A stretch of 11,341 nucleotides of DNA from Rickettsiales bacterium (GCA_028282625.1 JANQHP010000198.1:1-11341), one strand, 5' to 3'. Numbered from the stretch's first letter, positions 1 through 6,395 are shown. The notes: generated by a model from the sequence alone, not told the origin. Numbers and translations are program-made.

Positions 1-1
1 C

Positions 2-49
2 TGGAGCAGTGTATATGACGAGATGGGCTGGCTGGTGTGGATAAGATGA
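2..49 (+). CDS. C-terminal tail of an upstream gene (partial)
   Basis: The frame starting at base 2 is open from the window edge to a TGA at 47-49 and encodes WSSVYDEMGWLVWIR. The TGA overlaps the ATG of the next gene as ATGA (46-49), the classic arrangement for translational coupling; this is the main reason for choosing this frame over the other two, which stop at 18 and 44. Fifteen residues are too few to recognise a family. If real, it makes the next two genes the second and third cistrons of one transcript. Confidence 0.45.
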   Translation, partial: WSSVYDEMGWLVWIR

Positions 50-267
50 GAACCCACCGGTTCGACAATGTACTTCGTGAACGCAGTGAACTTAGCACAT
101 TGCGACGCAGCATAAACGAAATATATGAAAGCCTGTGCAATTGTATCCACCAGCGGTATGCTGAGGATGGCGAACAACTTACTGATAAAGCAGCAAGAGA
201 AGCCGCTGACAACCTGCTTGGGTTGTGTAATAAGATTGTTGAAATTGAGATGAACAGAAATGACTGA
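46..267 (+). CDS. small helical hypothetical protein (73 aa)
   Basis: The protein is short, charged and predicted all-helical (for example SELSTLRRSINEIYESL near the start). It has no signal peptide or membrane segment. I chose the ATG at 46 over the in-frame GTG at 37 because it overlaps the preceding stop as ATGA. The stop at 265-267 overlaps the start of the next gene by 8 bases. Overlaps on both sides argue for a real, translationally coupled operon member despite the small size. No family is recognised. The size and its pairing with a larger helical protein resemble a small partner subunit or an antitoxin, but nothing in the sequence proves such a role. The block 1-964 is more AT-rich than the genes at 1121-2717, which suggests horizontal acquisition. 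Confidence 0.62.
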   Translation: MRTHRFDNVLRERSELSTLRRSINEIYESLCNCIHQRYAEDGEQLTDKAAREAADNLLGLCNKIVEIEMNRND

Positions 268-964
268 TAATTCTTCTATTGATAAACTAAGTGATGCGGC
301 TAAAACTCTGCTACGTGACTTAATTTCTAGTCCTTCTGACTATCCAAACAGCAAAGATAAGCTATTTGTTGACTGCCAAGAACTATGGCCGCTAAATGCC
401 TGTATTCATAAATTTGATGGGATCGATGCATATGCCATTGGATATCTTAATGCGGCAAAATTATTGGCACGCATCGTAATTTATTCTCAAAGCAGAATGG
501 ATACCTTGGTCTATCCAATTATTTATCTCTACCGACACTACTTGGAAATTAGACTCAAGGATCTTATTAGACAGGGCGCTAACATTACGGGCACGCCAAC
601 TGATGAAAGGCTAGAAGAGATACTCAATGGAAGTCATCACCTCATGAAGCTATGGAACAACTTCAAACCATTTTTCATAAAAGTTTCAGGTGGCAATGGC
701 GATTTTGATAACGTCAAAAAAGGAATGGAATCGTATATAAACCAAATTCACGCTATTGACCCTGCCTCTTTCACCTTTAGGTATGACCGAGCAAAACACT
801 CTACGGAGCATAACCTTGAAAAGCATGAACGCATCAACCTATTTCATTTTTGTCAAAATATGGAGAAGCTTACTCGTCTCATTGAGGGCACAAACAACGA
901 ATTTAGTGCGACATTAGATTGTGTTAATGACATGCTGGAAGAATATTGCGATTACCAAAATTAA
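260..964 (+). CDS. all-helical hypothetical protein, HEPN-like appearance (234 aa)
   Basis: This soluble protein has no signal peptide and little predicted beta structure. Three stretches match an unnamed, widespread bacterial family I recognise by pattern. The first is a helix YPIIYLYRHYLEIRLKDLIR near residues 85-104. The second is HHLMKLWNNFKPF around 126-138, matching the family's usual H-x-L-x-K-L-W. The third is SFTFRYDRAKHS around residues 170-181, where the family usually has FRYP. RYDRAKH also fits an R-x5-H arrangement, close to the R-x4-6-H of HEPN ribonucleases, so a HEPN-like fold is possible. That is inference; the motif may be a coincidence. The start overlaps the end of the 73-aa gene by 8 bases, so the two are probably coupled. 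Low GC relative to the genes to the right suggests a mobile or defence-type acquisition. Substrate and function are unknown. Confidence 0.72.
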   Translation: MTDNSSIDKLSDAAKTLLRDLISSPSDYPNSKDKLFVDCQELWPLNACIHKFDGIDAYAIGYLNAAKLLARIVIYSQSRMDTLVYPIIYLYRHYLEIRLKDLIRQGANITGTPTDERLEEILNGSHHLMKLWNNFKPFFIKVSGGNGDFDNVKKGMESYINQIHAIDPASFTFRYDRAKHSTEHNLEKHERINLFHFCQNMEKLTRLIEGTNNEFSATLDCVNDMLEEYCDYQN

Positions 965-1031
965 GCATCTCCAAAACAAACAACCTGAACTCCCGAGCAA
1001 TCTGCAAAACCGTCCACTACACACCACCATC

Positions 1032-1065
1032 CGTCATTCCAGCCCTAAAGGGCTTGAAAATGACG
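1032..1065. repeat. intergenic palindrome between convergent genes
   Basis: Outer arms CGTCATT (1032-1038) and AATGACG (1059-1065) are perfectly complementary. An inner pair AGCCC/GGGCT (1041-1045 and 1050-1054) closes a TAAA loop, with a small asymmetric bulge between the two pairs. It lies in the 156-base gap between the plus-strand gene ending at 964 and the minus-strand gene ending at 1121, where a bidirectional terminator is expected. There is no T-run on either side, so intrinsic termination would be weak. Palindromes with CGTCATTCC...GGAATGACG outer arms are common dispersed extragenic elements in several proteobacterial genomes, so this may be one copy of a genome-wide repeat. The rest of the gap shows no gene. 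Confidence 0.6.
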
Positions 1066-1120
1066 AGGCCAGCAGTGGAAGGCCAAGATAAAAAACCATG
1101 CCCCCCACCAAACCAAGCGC

Positions 1121-1660
1121 CTAATAGTCCGCCGTGCCGCGAATAGGATAGTGGTTCTCCGGGTTGCGGATCCATTCCAGGCCGCTTGCCAGCTGCTCGA
1201 TATCCGGCCGCACAAAAGGATTGTTGGAGATATCCACCACATGCAACTGGCCTTGCTCGTTGACCACAAACAAGCCCGGCTCGGCGAAATGATGGTCCGT
1301 TTCCTGCTCAGAGCGTGGCACCGAAATATACACACCAAGCGTGCGCATCTGCGCTTCCGTCAGGCCATAATAAAGCGGGAAGCTCACCGAAAGCGCTTCC
1401 TTGTGCTGCATCAATTGCGCTTTGCTATCGCCTGAAACAGCCACCAGATCCACCTTATTTGCCTTAAGCCGTTCCTTGTAACCCTCAAGCTGGTGCAGAT
1501 ATTTGGTGCATAGCGGGCAATGACGGCCCCGATAGACCACTATCATTTGCCAATCCGTGCCCTTAGCGGGTGTACCAAGTGTCACGCTCTGCTCGTTGCT
1601 ATCCTTCACGGTGATAGCAGGAAAGATGCTACCCGCATGCAGTTTTGTAGTCGTCGTCAT
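1121..1660 (-). CDS. peroxiredoxin-like (AhpC/TSA, redoxin-fold) protein
   Basis: A 179-aa thioredoxin-fold protein of the AhpC/TSA-like peroxiredoxin group. The N-terminal half runs AGSIFPAITVKDSNEQSVTL, the standard peroxiredoxin opening, then MIVVYRGRHCPLC at residues 39-51. C48 sits at the peroxidatic position and C51 makes a CPLC pair resembling a thioredoxin CxxC. The P-x3-T-x2-C signature of classical 2-Cys enzymes is replaced by YRGRHCPLC, as in the 'peroxiredoxin-like family' proteins. C-terminal elements GLFVVNEQGQLHVVDIS and a final helix complete the fold. It probably reduces peroxides or thiols in the cytoplasm; there is no signal peptide. The start is supported by AAGGAG at 1667-1672 on the minus strand, 6 bases upstream of the ATG. 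It lies 43 bases downstream of the membrane-protein gene on the same strand, so the two could be co-transcribed. Confidence 0.9.
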   Translation of the reverse strand: MTTTTKLHAGSIFPAITVKDSNEQSVTLGTPAKGTDWQMIVVYRGRHCPLCTKYLHQLEGYKERLKANKVDLVAVSGDSKAQLMQHKEALSVSFPLYYGLTEAQMRTLGVYISVPRSEQETDHHFAEPGLFVVNEQGQLHVVDISNNPFVRPDIEQLASGLEWIRNPENHYPIRGTADY

Positions 1661-1703
1661 CCTATACTCCTTTTCTTACTGATGAATCTCTTGTCATTTT
1701 AGC

Positions 1704-2717
1704 CTACTCCTTCGGGAACTCCCCGCCTAGCATCAGCCAGAATGCCTCATAATGCCTATCGGAAAAGTTCCGGAAATTCTGGAAGCGCACATGCCGGTTC
1801 GGCTGTTCTGGCGTCACTTCAATGCCCCAGAGCGACTTATCATCATAAGGCAGCGTGCCATAGCGCAAATCTGCAATCACATTGTTCTTCTCCGGATGCA
1901 GGTAGATAAAATCTTGCGAAAAATGGGCAAAGCGGTGGATATCCGCGCGCTGTACCGTATCCGCACCAATCTCAGGGAACACGGTTTCTGCGTCAATCAC
2001 CGCGGCCGTGGTGCCCTCATGGATCACCGGTGCTTCCAGCAAGGTCGCATAGACCGCATCCACATAATAATGCTCGCCGGATTGATAGACCGTGCGCCAC
2101 AGAAAGTTATTGCCGATGGTCGGGTTCAGCAACATCCGGTCGATCGTGTGGCCGCGCTGCTCGGCGAGCTCCTGCACCACATCGCCCACCATGCCATGCT
2201 TCACAAAGCCCAGCGCCAAATAGCATAGCGCCAAGCCAAGCCCCACCCGCATCAGGAAAATCGAGCGGCGATACAGGCTGAGTCCACAAAAAATCAGCAG
2301 GGTGAAGGTGAAGATCGGATCGATAATCGAGATGATATTCCACGAGATGCGCGCCTCGGAAAACGGCCAGAACAGATGCGTGCCATAGCTGGTGCTGGCA
2401 TCGAGCAGACCGTGGGTTGCCATGCCGAGCGTGGTGAAGAGATACACCATGGCAAAAGAACTCTTCTTGCGGAAAAACGCCCAGTAAAGAAACAGCGCCA
2501 CGATCAACCCACCAAAGGGAATAAAGGCAAGCGAGTGGGTAAAATGCCGATGGTACTGGATCATCATCAGCGGGTCTTCGGTGCTGCGGATGAAAATATC
2601 CAGATCCGGCGCCATGCCGCCTATCAGGCCGCAAAAGGCCGCACGCTTGATGCTTTCCCGCTTGGCCGCGGATTGCGCGAGGGCAGCGCCCAGCACACCT
2701 TGCGAAAGTGGATCCAT
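1704..2717 (-). CDS. YdjM/DUF457-family membrane-bound metal-dependent hydrolase-like protein
   Basis: A 337-aa inner-membrane protein of the DUF457/YdjM family, often annotated as a membrane-bound metal-dependent hydrolase; its real activity is not well established. The family landmarks are present in order: MDPLSQGVLGAALAQ at the start, APDLD at residues 36-40, HRHFTHS at 56-62, and HGLLDASTSYGTHLFWPF beginning at H102, followed by IIDPIFT. The His and Asp residues of these motifs are the presumed metal ligands. About four hydrophobic segments are visible, roughly residues 63-82, 88-105, 132-150 and 155-172. A soluble C-terminal half follows from about residue 175. The start is supported by AAAGGA at 2725-2730 on the minus strand, 7 bases before the ATG. 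The gene lies directly downstream of the decayed genes at 2748-3191 and may have belonged to the same ancestral minus-strand operon. Confidence 0.88.
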   Translation of the reverse strand: MDPLSQGVLGAALAQSAAKRESIKRAAFCGLIGGMAPDLDIFIRSTEDPLMMIQYHRHFTHSLAFIPFGGLIVALFLYWAFFRKKSSFAMVYLFTTLGMATHGLLDASTSYGTHLFWPFSEARISWNIISIIDPIFTFTLLIFCGLSLYRRSIFLMRVGLGLALCYLALGFVKHGMVGDVVQELAEQRGHTIDRMLLNPTIGNNFLWRTVYQSGEHYYVDAVYATLLEAPVIHEGTTAAVIDAETVFPEIGADTVQRADIHRFAHFSQDFIYLHPEKNNVIADLRYGTLPYDDKSLWGIEVTPEQPNRHVRFQNFRNFSDRHYEAFWLMLGGEFPKE

Positions 2718-2747
2718 GTGTTGTTCCTTTATCTCTGATCGATGTGA

Positions 2748-2911
2748 TTACAGTGCAATAGAAAAAAGCATATGCGCGATCGAACGTCCACCGAGCATTT
2801 CCTTCTGGCGACACAAACCTTCATTGAGCACCTTGCCGCCCTCCTCATTGGAAATGCCAAAATCCACATAAGGCAGATGTGCATATATCTCGGTGATCAG
2901 CACCTGCAGCT
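2748..2911 (-). pseudogene. C-terminal remnant of a GNAT-type sugar N-acetyltransferase
   Basis: Reading the minus strand from 2909 to a TAA at 2750-2748 gives an open frame of 53 codons with no start codon, directly preceded by a TAG (2912-2910). The peptide contains YVDFGISNEEGGKVLNEGL followed by CRQKEMLGGRS. I recognise this as the C-terminal signature of GNAT/FemAB-like acetyltransferases from polysaccharide clusters (typically FDFG-S, G-x2-LN-x-GL, QKE-x-FG-GR); the match is from memory, not a search. The rest of the gene is missing. Its left neighbour on the minus strand is the N-terminal piece of a different gene, so a deletion or recombination joined the two. The membrane-protein gene begins 31 bases beyond its stop and may once have been coupled to it. 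It is probably not translated. Confidence 0.65.
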
Positions 2912-3191
2912 AAGGATTCTTTGCGTTCGATAGACTCAGGAATAGTCTCTTTTTCTGTATCCCAACATTGGCTAATAAACGCTTTGTCTTCTTCCGTGAG
3001 ATTCATGCCTAAATCGGACAGTGTGTTTTTGTTATGGTTTGTCCAAAGTGGTTTGATTCTAGATCGTTGACATAGCGCCCCTCGTCGTAAAAATGAACAA
3101 GTGGCCTTATCATGGGAACCATACGACAAACGATGCGCCAGATCAGCCAGCGGATTTCTCGGATACGGATTTTCTTTCTTACAATTATCAT
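2911..3191 (-). pseudogene. frameshifted N-terminal remnant of a GT61-like glycosyltransferase paralogue
   Basis: An ATG at 3191 on the minus strand opens a basic-then-hydrophobic N-terminus (IRWLIWRIVCRMVPMIRPL, then HFYDEG). It resembles the N-terminus of the intact gene at 7511 (RLCLRFLCHLFPF, then HFFETP). The frame stops at 3011-3009. A second frame continues the homology with no visible gap: LTEEDKAFISQCW here against LSEAEKDFIRRCW there, then about half identical residues up to KES against KEA. The frames must join near 3020-3040, beside an A-run on the minus strand, so a single frameshift is the likely cause. Homology ends abruptly near 2915, where the acetyltransferase remnant begins. 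About 95 of roughly 410 residues survive. It is a non-functional paralogue, probably left from an older version of this glycan locus. Confidence 0.7.
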
Positions 3192-3197
3192 AACTTA

Positions 3198-3225
3198 TTG
3201 CTTAAATTTATCACATCATTATAGA
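3198..3225 (+). promoter_or_regulatory. possible sigma70-type promoter for the GNAT gene
   Basis: TTGCTT (3198-3203) and TATAGA (3220-3225) are separated by 16 bases in a strongly AT-rich stretch 66 bases upstream of the ATG at 3292. Each hexamer matches the consensus only partly (3/6 and 4/6). It overlaps the start of the minus-strand remnant, which fits new plus-strand expression arising over dead sequence. Weak support from sequence alone. Confidence 0.3.
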
Positions 3226-3291
3226 CTAAATCCTAATTATCATCACAATGAATATCCCGCTTTCATAAAGAAGCAGGAGCAGAGGTATCAT

Positions 3292-3849
3292 ATGCCCAAA
3301 ACCATAATAAGAAAACCTATTAAAGTCATTGGAAATACATTGGTTTTTCGTGATGCGGAGCCTGACGATGCAGAATTTATCTTGAAGCTTAGAAACGATA
3401 AAAAGAAGTCTCGTTTTATCTCTAAAACCTCTACAGATGTCAATAAGCAAAGACAGTGGTTGGAGAGTTATACCAAGGATGCAAATCAAATTTATTTTAT
3501 TATACAAAACAAGGGCCTTGAGCCTGTTGGTACAGTCAGAATTTATGACCAGATAGGAGAGTCATTCTGTTGGGGTTCATGGATTCTTTCTAAAGGCTCA
3601 CCTTTATCGCATTCTATTGAGTCTGCGCTTATAGTATATCATTTTGCTCAGTATTTAGGATTTACTGAAGCCCACTTTGACGTAAGAAGAGGTAACAAAT
3701 CCGTATGGAGATTTCATGAGAAGTTCGGTGCTATAAGAGTAAAAGAAACGGATATTGACTATTATTACAAATTACCAGAAGAAAATATGGCTGAATCTCT
3801 TAAAAAGTATAAGAAATTTCTTCCTAATGGCATTAAAGTCGTAATGTAA
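3292..3849 (+). CDS. GNAT-family N-acetyltransferase (RimJ/RimL-like)
   Basis: A 185-aa acetyl-CoA-dependent acyltransferase. The fold runs LVFRDAEPDDAEFILKLRND (beta1-alpha1, residues 17-36) and YFIIQNKGLEPVGTVRIYD in the middle strands. ALIVYHFAQYLGFTEAHFDV and GNKSVWRFHEKFGAI follow; the latter is the typical C-terminal N-x-(S)-x-x-(F/W)-x-(K)-(F/L)-GF-like element of RimJ/RimL relatives. The reading frame extends upstream to 3112, but I chose the ATG at 3292: GAGGT lies 5 bases before it and the homology begins only after it. It is clearly more AT-rich than the rml/fdt genes, suggesting separate acquisition. It lies on the same strand 160 bases before rmlB. No hexapeptide acetyltransferase of the FdtC/QdtC type is present, so this protein may N-acetylate the 3-amino sugar. 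That is an inference from context; it could equally modify another sugar or a protein. Confidence 0.85.
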   Translation: MPKTIIRKPIKVIGNTLVFRDAEPDDAEFILKLRNDKKKSRFISKTSTDVNKQRQWLESYTKDANQIYFIIQNKGLEPVGTVRIYDQIGESFCWGSWILSKGSPLSHSIESALIVYHFAQYLGFTEAHFDVRRGNKSVWRFHEKFGAIRVKETDIDYYYKLPEENMAESLKKYKKFLPNGIKVVM

Positions 3850-3873
3850 GAAAGGGCTTTTAAACGTTATTCA

Positions 3874-3889
3874 CATTCTTTGAAGAATG
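3874..3889. repeat. short perfect palindrome upstream of rmlB
   Basis: CATTCTT (3874-3880) and AAGAATG (3883-3889) are perfect inverted arms separated by TG, 24 bases after the GNAT stop. No T-run follows, so it is a poor intrinsic terminator. It could be an operator or a chance palindrome. The rest of the 160-base gap (3850-4009) shows no convincing plus-strand promoter or gene. Confidence 0.3.
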
Positions 3890-4009
3890 GCCCAAAATGT
3901 TCCTTTGGGATGCCATTAAACTTCCTCATTTGGGCGCATAGAACTTGCTCATTTCCTGGATTTCCTCTATGCAGTCTTGTGCAGCACCACGCAGAAAAAA
4001 GCAAGTTTT

Positions 4010-5050
4010 ATGTCCGATCGATCCACCACCTCCACGCCACGTTGGCTGGTCACCGGTGGCGCCGGCTTTATCGGCAGCAATTTCCTGCATTTCCTTCTGG
4101 AAGAGGCGCCCCCACAGGCGCCGATTGTGGTGCTCGATATCCTGAATTATGCCGGGCACCGGGAAAATATACCACACGATCCGCGGGTCCATTTCGTGCA
4201 GGGCGATATCTGCGACCAGCCCTTGGTGGCAAAGCTGCTGCGTGAGCATCAGATCACCCATCTGGTCAATTTTGCCGCCGAGTCGCATGTGGATAATTCC
4301 ATCACGGCGGCCGCCGATTTCATCCGCACGAATGTGGAAGGCACCCGCGCGCTGCTGGATGCAAGCCGTGCCTACATGCAAGAAGAGGCGCAGGATTTTC
4401 GGTTTATCCAGATTTCCACCGATGAGGTCTTTGGCGCGTTATTAGAAGACGAACCGCCCTTTACCGAAAACAGCGCCTTAAAGCCCAGCTCGCCTTATTC
4501 GGCTTCCAAAGCCGCCGCCGATTTGCTGGTCGATGCCTGGCATGCCACTTACGACCTGCCCACCATCGTGACCCATTGTAGCAACAATTATGGCCCAAGG
4601 CAGCATAGTGAAAAGCTGATCCCACACATGATCTTCTCCGCGCTAAAAGGTAAGCCTTTGCCGGTCTATGGCAACGGCAAAAACATCCGCGACTGGATCC
4701 ATGTGCAAGACCATTGCCGCGGGGTGTTCTTAGCGGCCACCAAAGGCAAACCAGGCGAGCATTACTGCTTCGGCGGGGCGTGCGAGCGTCGCAACATCAC
4801 AATCGTAGAGCAGATTTGCACGCTACTGGACCAGCTCCAGCCTTCTAAGGAGCGGACGCATTATCAGGAGCAGATCGCGTTTGTAAAAGACCGCCTGGGC
4901 CATGATTGGCGTTACGCGATCGACTTTAGCAAAGCCACGAGGGAGCTTGGCTTCACGCCGGAGCATGATTTTGAAGATGGCCTCAAGCAGACCATCCAGT
5001 GGTACCTGGATCACCTCGAGTGGGTAGAAAAAATCACACCCAAAGCATAA
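4010..5050 (+). CDS. rmlB: dTDP-glucose 4,6-dehydratase
   Basis: Converts dTDP-D-glucose to dTDP-4-keto-6-deoxy-D-glucose using tightly bound NAD. The 346-aa length is normal for RmlB. The extended SDR hallmarks are all present: the nucleotide-binding TGGAGFIG at residues 15-22, DILNYAG at 43-49, NFAAESHVDNSI at 87-98, and the catalytic STDEVFG at 136-142. The last carries T137, D138 and E139, corresponding to the Thr-Asp-Glu triad of the family. YSASK has Y163 and K167, and NNYGPRQ and RDWIHVQDHCRG follow. The ATG at 4010 is preferred over a TTG at 3977 because the fold begins directly after it; the ribosome-binding site is weak. rmlA follows after 19 bases. No rmlC or rmlD is present, so the intermediate is probably not destined for rhamnose here. 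Confidence 0.96.
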   Translation: MSDRSTTSTPRWLVTGGAGFIGSNFLHFLLEEAPPQAPIVVLDILNYAGHRENIPHDPRVHFVQGDICDQPLVAKLLREHQITHLVNFAAESHVDNSITAAADFIRTNVEGTRALLDASRAYMQEEAQDFRFIQISTDEVFGALLEDEPPFTENSALKPSSPYSASKAAADLLVDAWHATYDLPTIVTHCSNNYGPRQHSEKLIPHMIFSALKGKPLPVYGNGKNIRDWIHVQDHCRGVFLAATKGKPGEHYCFGGACERRNITIVEQICTLLDQLQPSKERTHYQEQIAFVKDRLGHDWRYAIDFSKATRELGFTPEHDFEDGLKQTIQWYLDHLEWVEKITPKA

Positions 5051-5069
5051 GCAAAAGGGAGAAAAACGC

Positions 5070-5966
5070 ATGACCAAACGAAAAGGTATTTTGCTGGCCG
5101 GTGGGGAAGGCAATCGGCTCAAACCCTTAACCAGCGTGACGTGTAAGCAGCTTTTGCCCGTCTACGACAAGCCGATGATTTACTACTCGCTTTCCACGCT
5201 GATGCTCTCCGGCGTGCAGGAGATTTTGATCATCTCCACGCCTGAAGCCACGCCCTTGTTAGAAGCATTTTTGGGCGATGGCAGTCATCTTGGCTTGCAA
5301 CTTTCTTACGCCGTGCAGGAAGAGCCCAAAGGCATTGCTGAAGCGTTCTTGATCGGGGAAGATTTTCTGCAAGGTGCGCCCTGTGTGCTCGCACTTGGCG
5401 ACAATATCTTTTACGGTGCAGGCCTTTACCATCTGCTGCAGGAAGCCGGCAAATCTACCTCCGGTGCCGTGGTATTTGGTGTGCATGTGCGCGATCCGGA
5501 ACGGTTTGGCGTGCTGGCGCTGGATGCCTCGGGCAACGTGACCGACATCATCGAAAAACCGCAAAACCCACCTTCGCCTTACGCCGTGGTGGGGCTTTAT
5601 TTTTACGACGAACACGTGGTGGAGCATGCCAAGCGCCTCACGCCTTCCAAAAGGGGGGAGCTCGAGATCACGGACCTCAATCGCCTCTATCTGCAAGAGG
5701 GTGCGCTTACCGCTTCCATCCTTGGGCGCGGCAATATGTGGATGGATGTGGGCACGCACACCGCGCTGCTGGAGGCCGGCCATTTTATTGCGCAGATTGA
5801 CGAACGCCAGGGCCTCAAAATCGGCTGCCCGGAGGAAATTGCACGGCGCATGCACTATATTGATAACGCACAACTCAAGGAACTTGCCGCCTATTATACC
5901 AACAGCGGCAGTGGCTATGGGCGCTATTTATCAGCGCTGGCCGAAGAAATGCACGAGGCAGGCTAA
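5070..5966 (+). CDS. rmlA: glucose-1-phosphate thymidylyltransferase
   Basis: Makes dTDP-glucose from dTTP and glucose-1-phosphate, the entry reaction of the pathway. The 298-aa length is typical. Visible motifs: the nucleotidyltransferase loop LAGGEGNRLKPLT at residues 9-21, CKQLLPVYDKPMIYY at 25-39, the metal-binding LGDNIFYG with D111, and the sugar-binding EKP at 162-164. GELEITDLN and WMDVGTH (second metal Asp) follow. The loop is usually GGSGTRL; here Ser and Thr are replaced by E13 and N15, an unusual pair in an otherwise canonical enzyme. AGGGAG stands a few bases before the ATG. The stop is 2 bases before the ketoisomerase start, so the genes are surely co-transcribed and probably coupled. 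Confidence 0.96.
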   Translation: MTKRKGILLAGGEGNRLKPLTSVTCKQLLPVYDKPMIYYSLSTLMLSGVQEILIISTPEATPLLEAFLGDGSHLGLQLSYAVQEEPKGIAEAFLIGEDFLQGAPCVLALGDNIFYGAGLYHLLQEAGKSTSGAVVFGVHVRDPERFGVLALDASGNVTDIIEKPQNPPSPYAVVGLYFYDEHVVEHAKRLTPSKRGELEITDLNRLYLQEGALTASILGRGNMWMDVGTHTALLEAGHFIAQIDERQGLKIGCPEEIARRMHYIDNAQLKELAAYYTNSGSGYGRYLSALAEEMHEAG

Positions 5967-5968
5967 GG

Positions 5969-6391
5969 ATGGTCGCACGTCCTCCTAAGCTAATACAAAT
6001 GGACCGCCACGCGGATGATCGCGGTGGGCTGATCGTAGGCCAGATGACCGATCATTGGGATTTTGAGGTCAAGCGCATCTATTTTGTACAGGATTTTGAA
6101 GAAGGCACCTTGCGCGGTGCGCATGCGCACAAGCAGCTCCAGCAGGTGATGATCGCGATCTCCGGCGCAGTGGAAGTCACCACCGATGACGGCGCAGATG
6201 GCCACCACACATGGGTACTGGATAACCCGCAAAACGCCCTCCGGCTCTACCCACCCGTGTGGCGTGAAATCAAGAGCCTCAGCGAGGATGCCGTGTTTTT
6301 GGTGTTGGCCTCCGCCCCTTACGACGCCGAGGATTACATCAACGATTATGAAGCTTTTGTGGCCTACGTGGCTGAGGAGGCAAACCGGTAA
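5969..6391 (+). CDS. dTDP-4-keto-6-deoxyglucose 3,4-ketoisomerase (WxcM-like cupin, FdtA/QdtA type)
   Basis: A 140-aa cupin that moves the keto group from C4 to C3, giving dTDP-3-keto-6-deoxy-galactose (FdtA) or -glucose (QdtA). The catalytic set is visible: Y38 in KRIYFV (QdtA Tyr37, acid), then H52 and H54 in RGAHAHK (QdtA His51, base, and His53, proton shuttle). The C-terminal VLASAPYDAEDYINDYEAF is diagnostic of the family. Published work on QdtA showed that Y17R with R97H switches it to FdtA activity. By motif alignment the equivalents here are R18 (in DDRGGL, FdtA-like) and R99 (in PVWREI, QdtA-like), so the product stereochemistry is ambiguous and I give no symbol. A GAGG at 5955-5958, inside the end of rmlA, serves as ribosome-binding site. 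The gene starts 2 bases after rmlA and ends 4 bases before the aminotransferase. Confidence 0.93.
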   Translation: MVARPPKLIQMDRHADDRGGLIVGQMTDHWDFEVKRIYFVQDFEEGTLRGAHAHKQLQQVMIAISGAVEVTTDDGADGHHTWVLDNPQNALRLYPPVWREIKSLSEDAVFLVLASAPYDAEDYINDYEAFVAYVAEEANR

Positions 6392-6395
6392 CCCC

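Noticed and set aside
2107..2814. 235-aa minus-strand frame overlapping the YdjM-like gene
   Set aside because: It is an out-of-frame shadow. The overlapping frame carries clear family motifs and a good ribosome-binding site, whereas this one is a Cys/Arg-rich sequence without recognisable structure.
3112..3291. N-terminal extension of the GNAT protein by 60 residues
   Set aside because: The extension covers the fossil region and a candidate promoter, has no family similarity, and a better start with GAGGT lies at 3292.
3874..3889. Palindrome as an intrinsic terminator of the GNAT gene
   Set aside because: The stem is AT-rich with a tiny loop and is not followed by a T-run, so it is listed only as a palindrome.
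3977..4009. Upstream TTG start for rmlB
   Set aside because: The 11 extra residues lie outside the conserved fold and there is no ribosome-binding site before the TTG.
5259..5873. 204-aa minus-strand frame inside rmlA
   Set aside because: It is antisense to a canonical enzyme, with no start signal or motif of its own.
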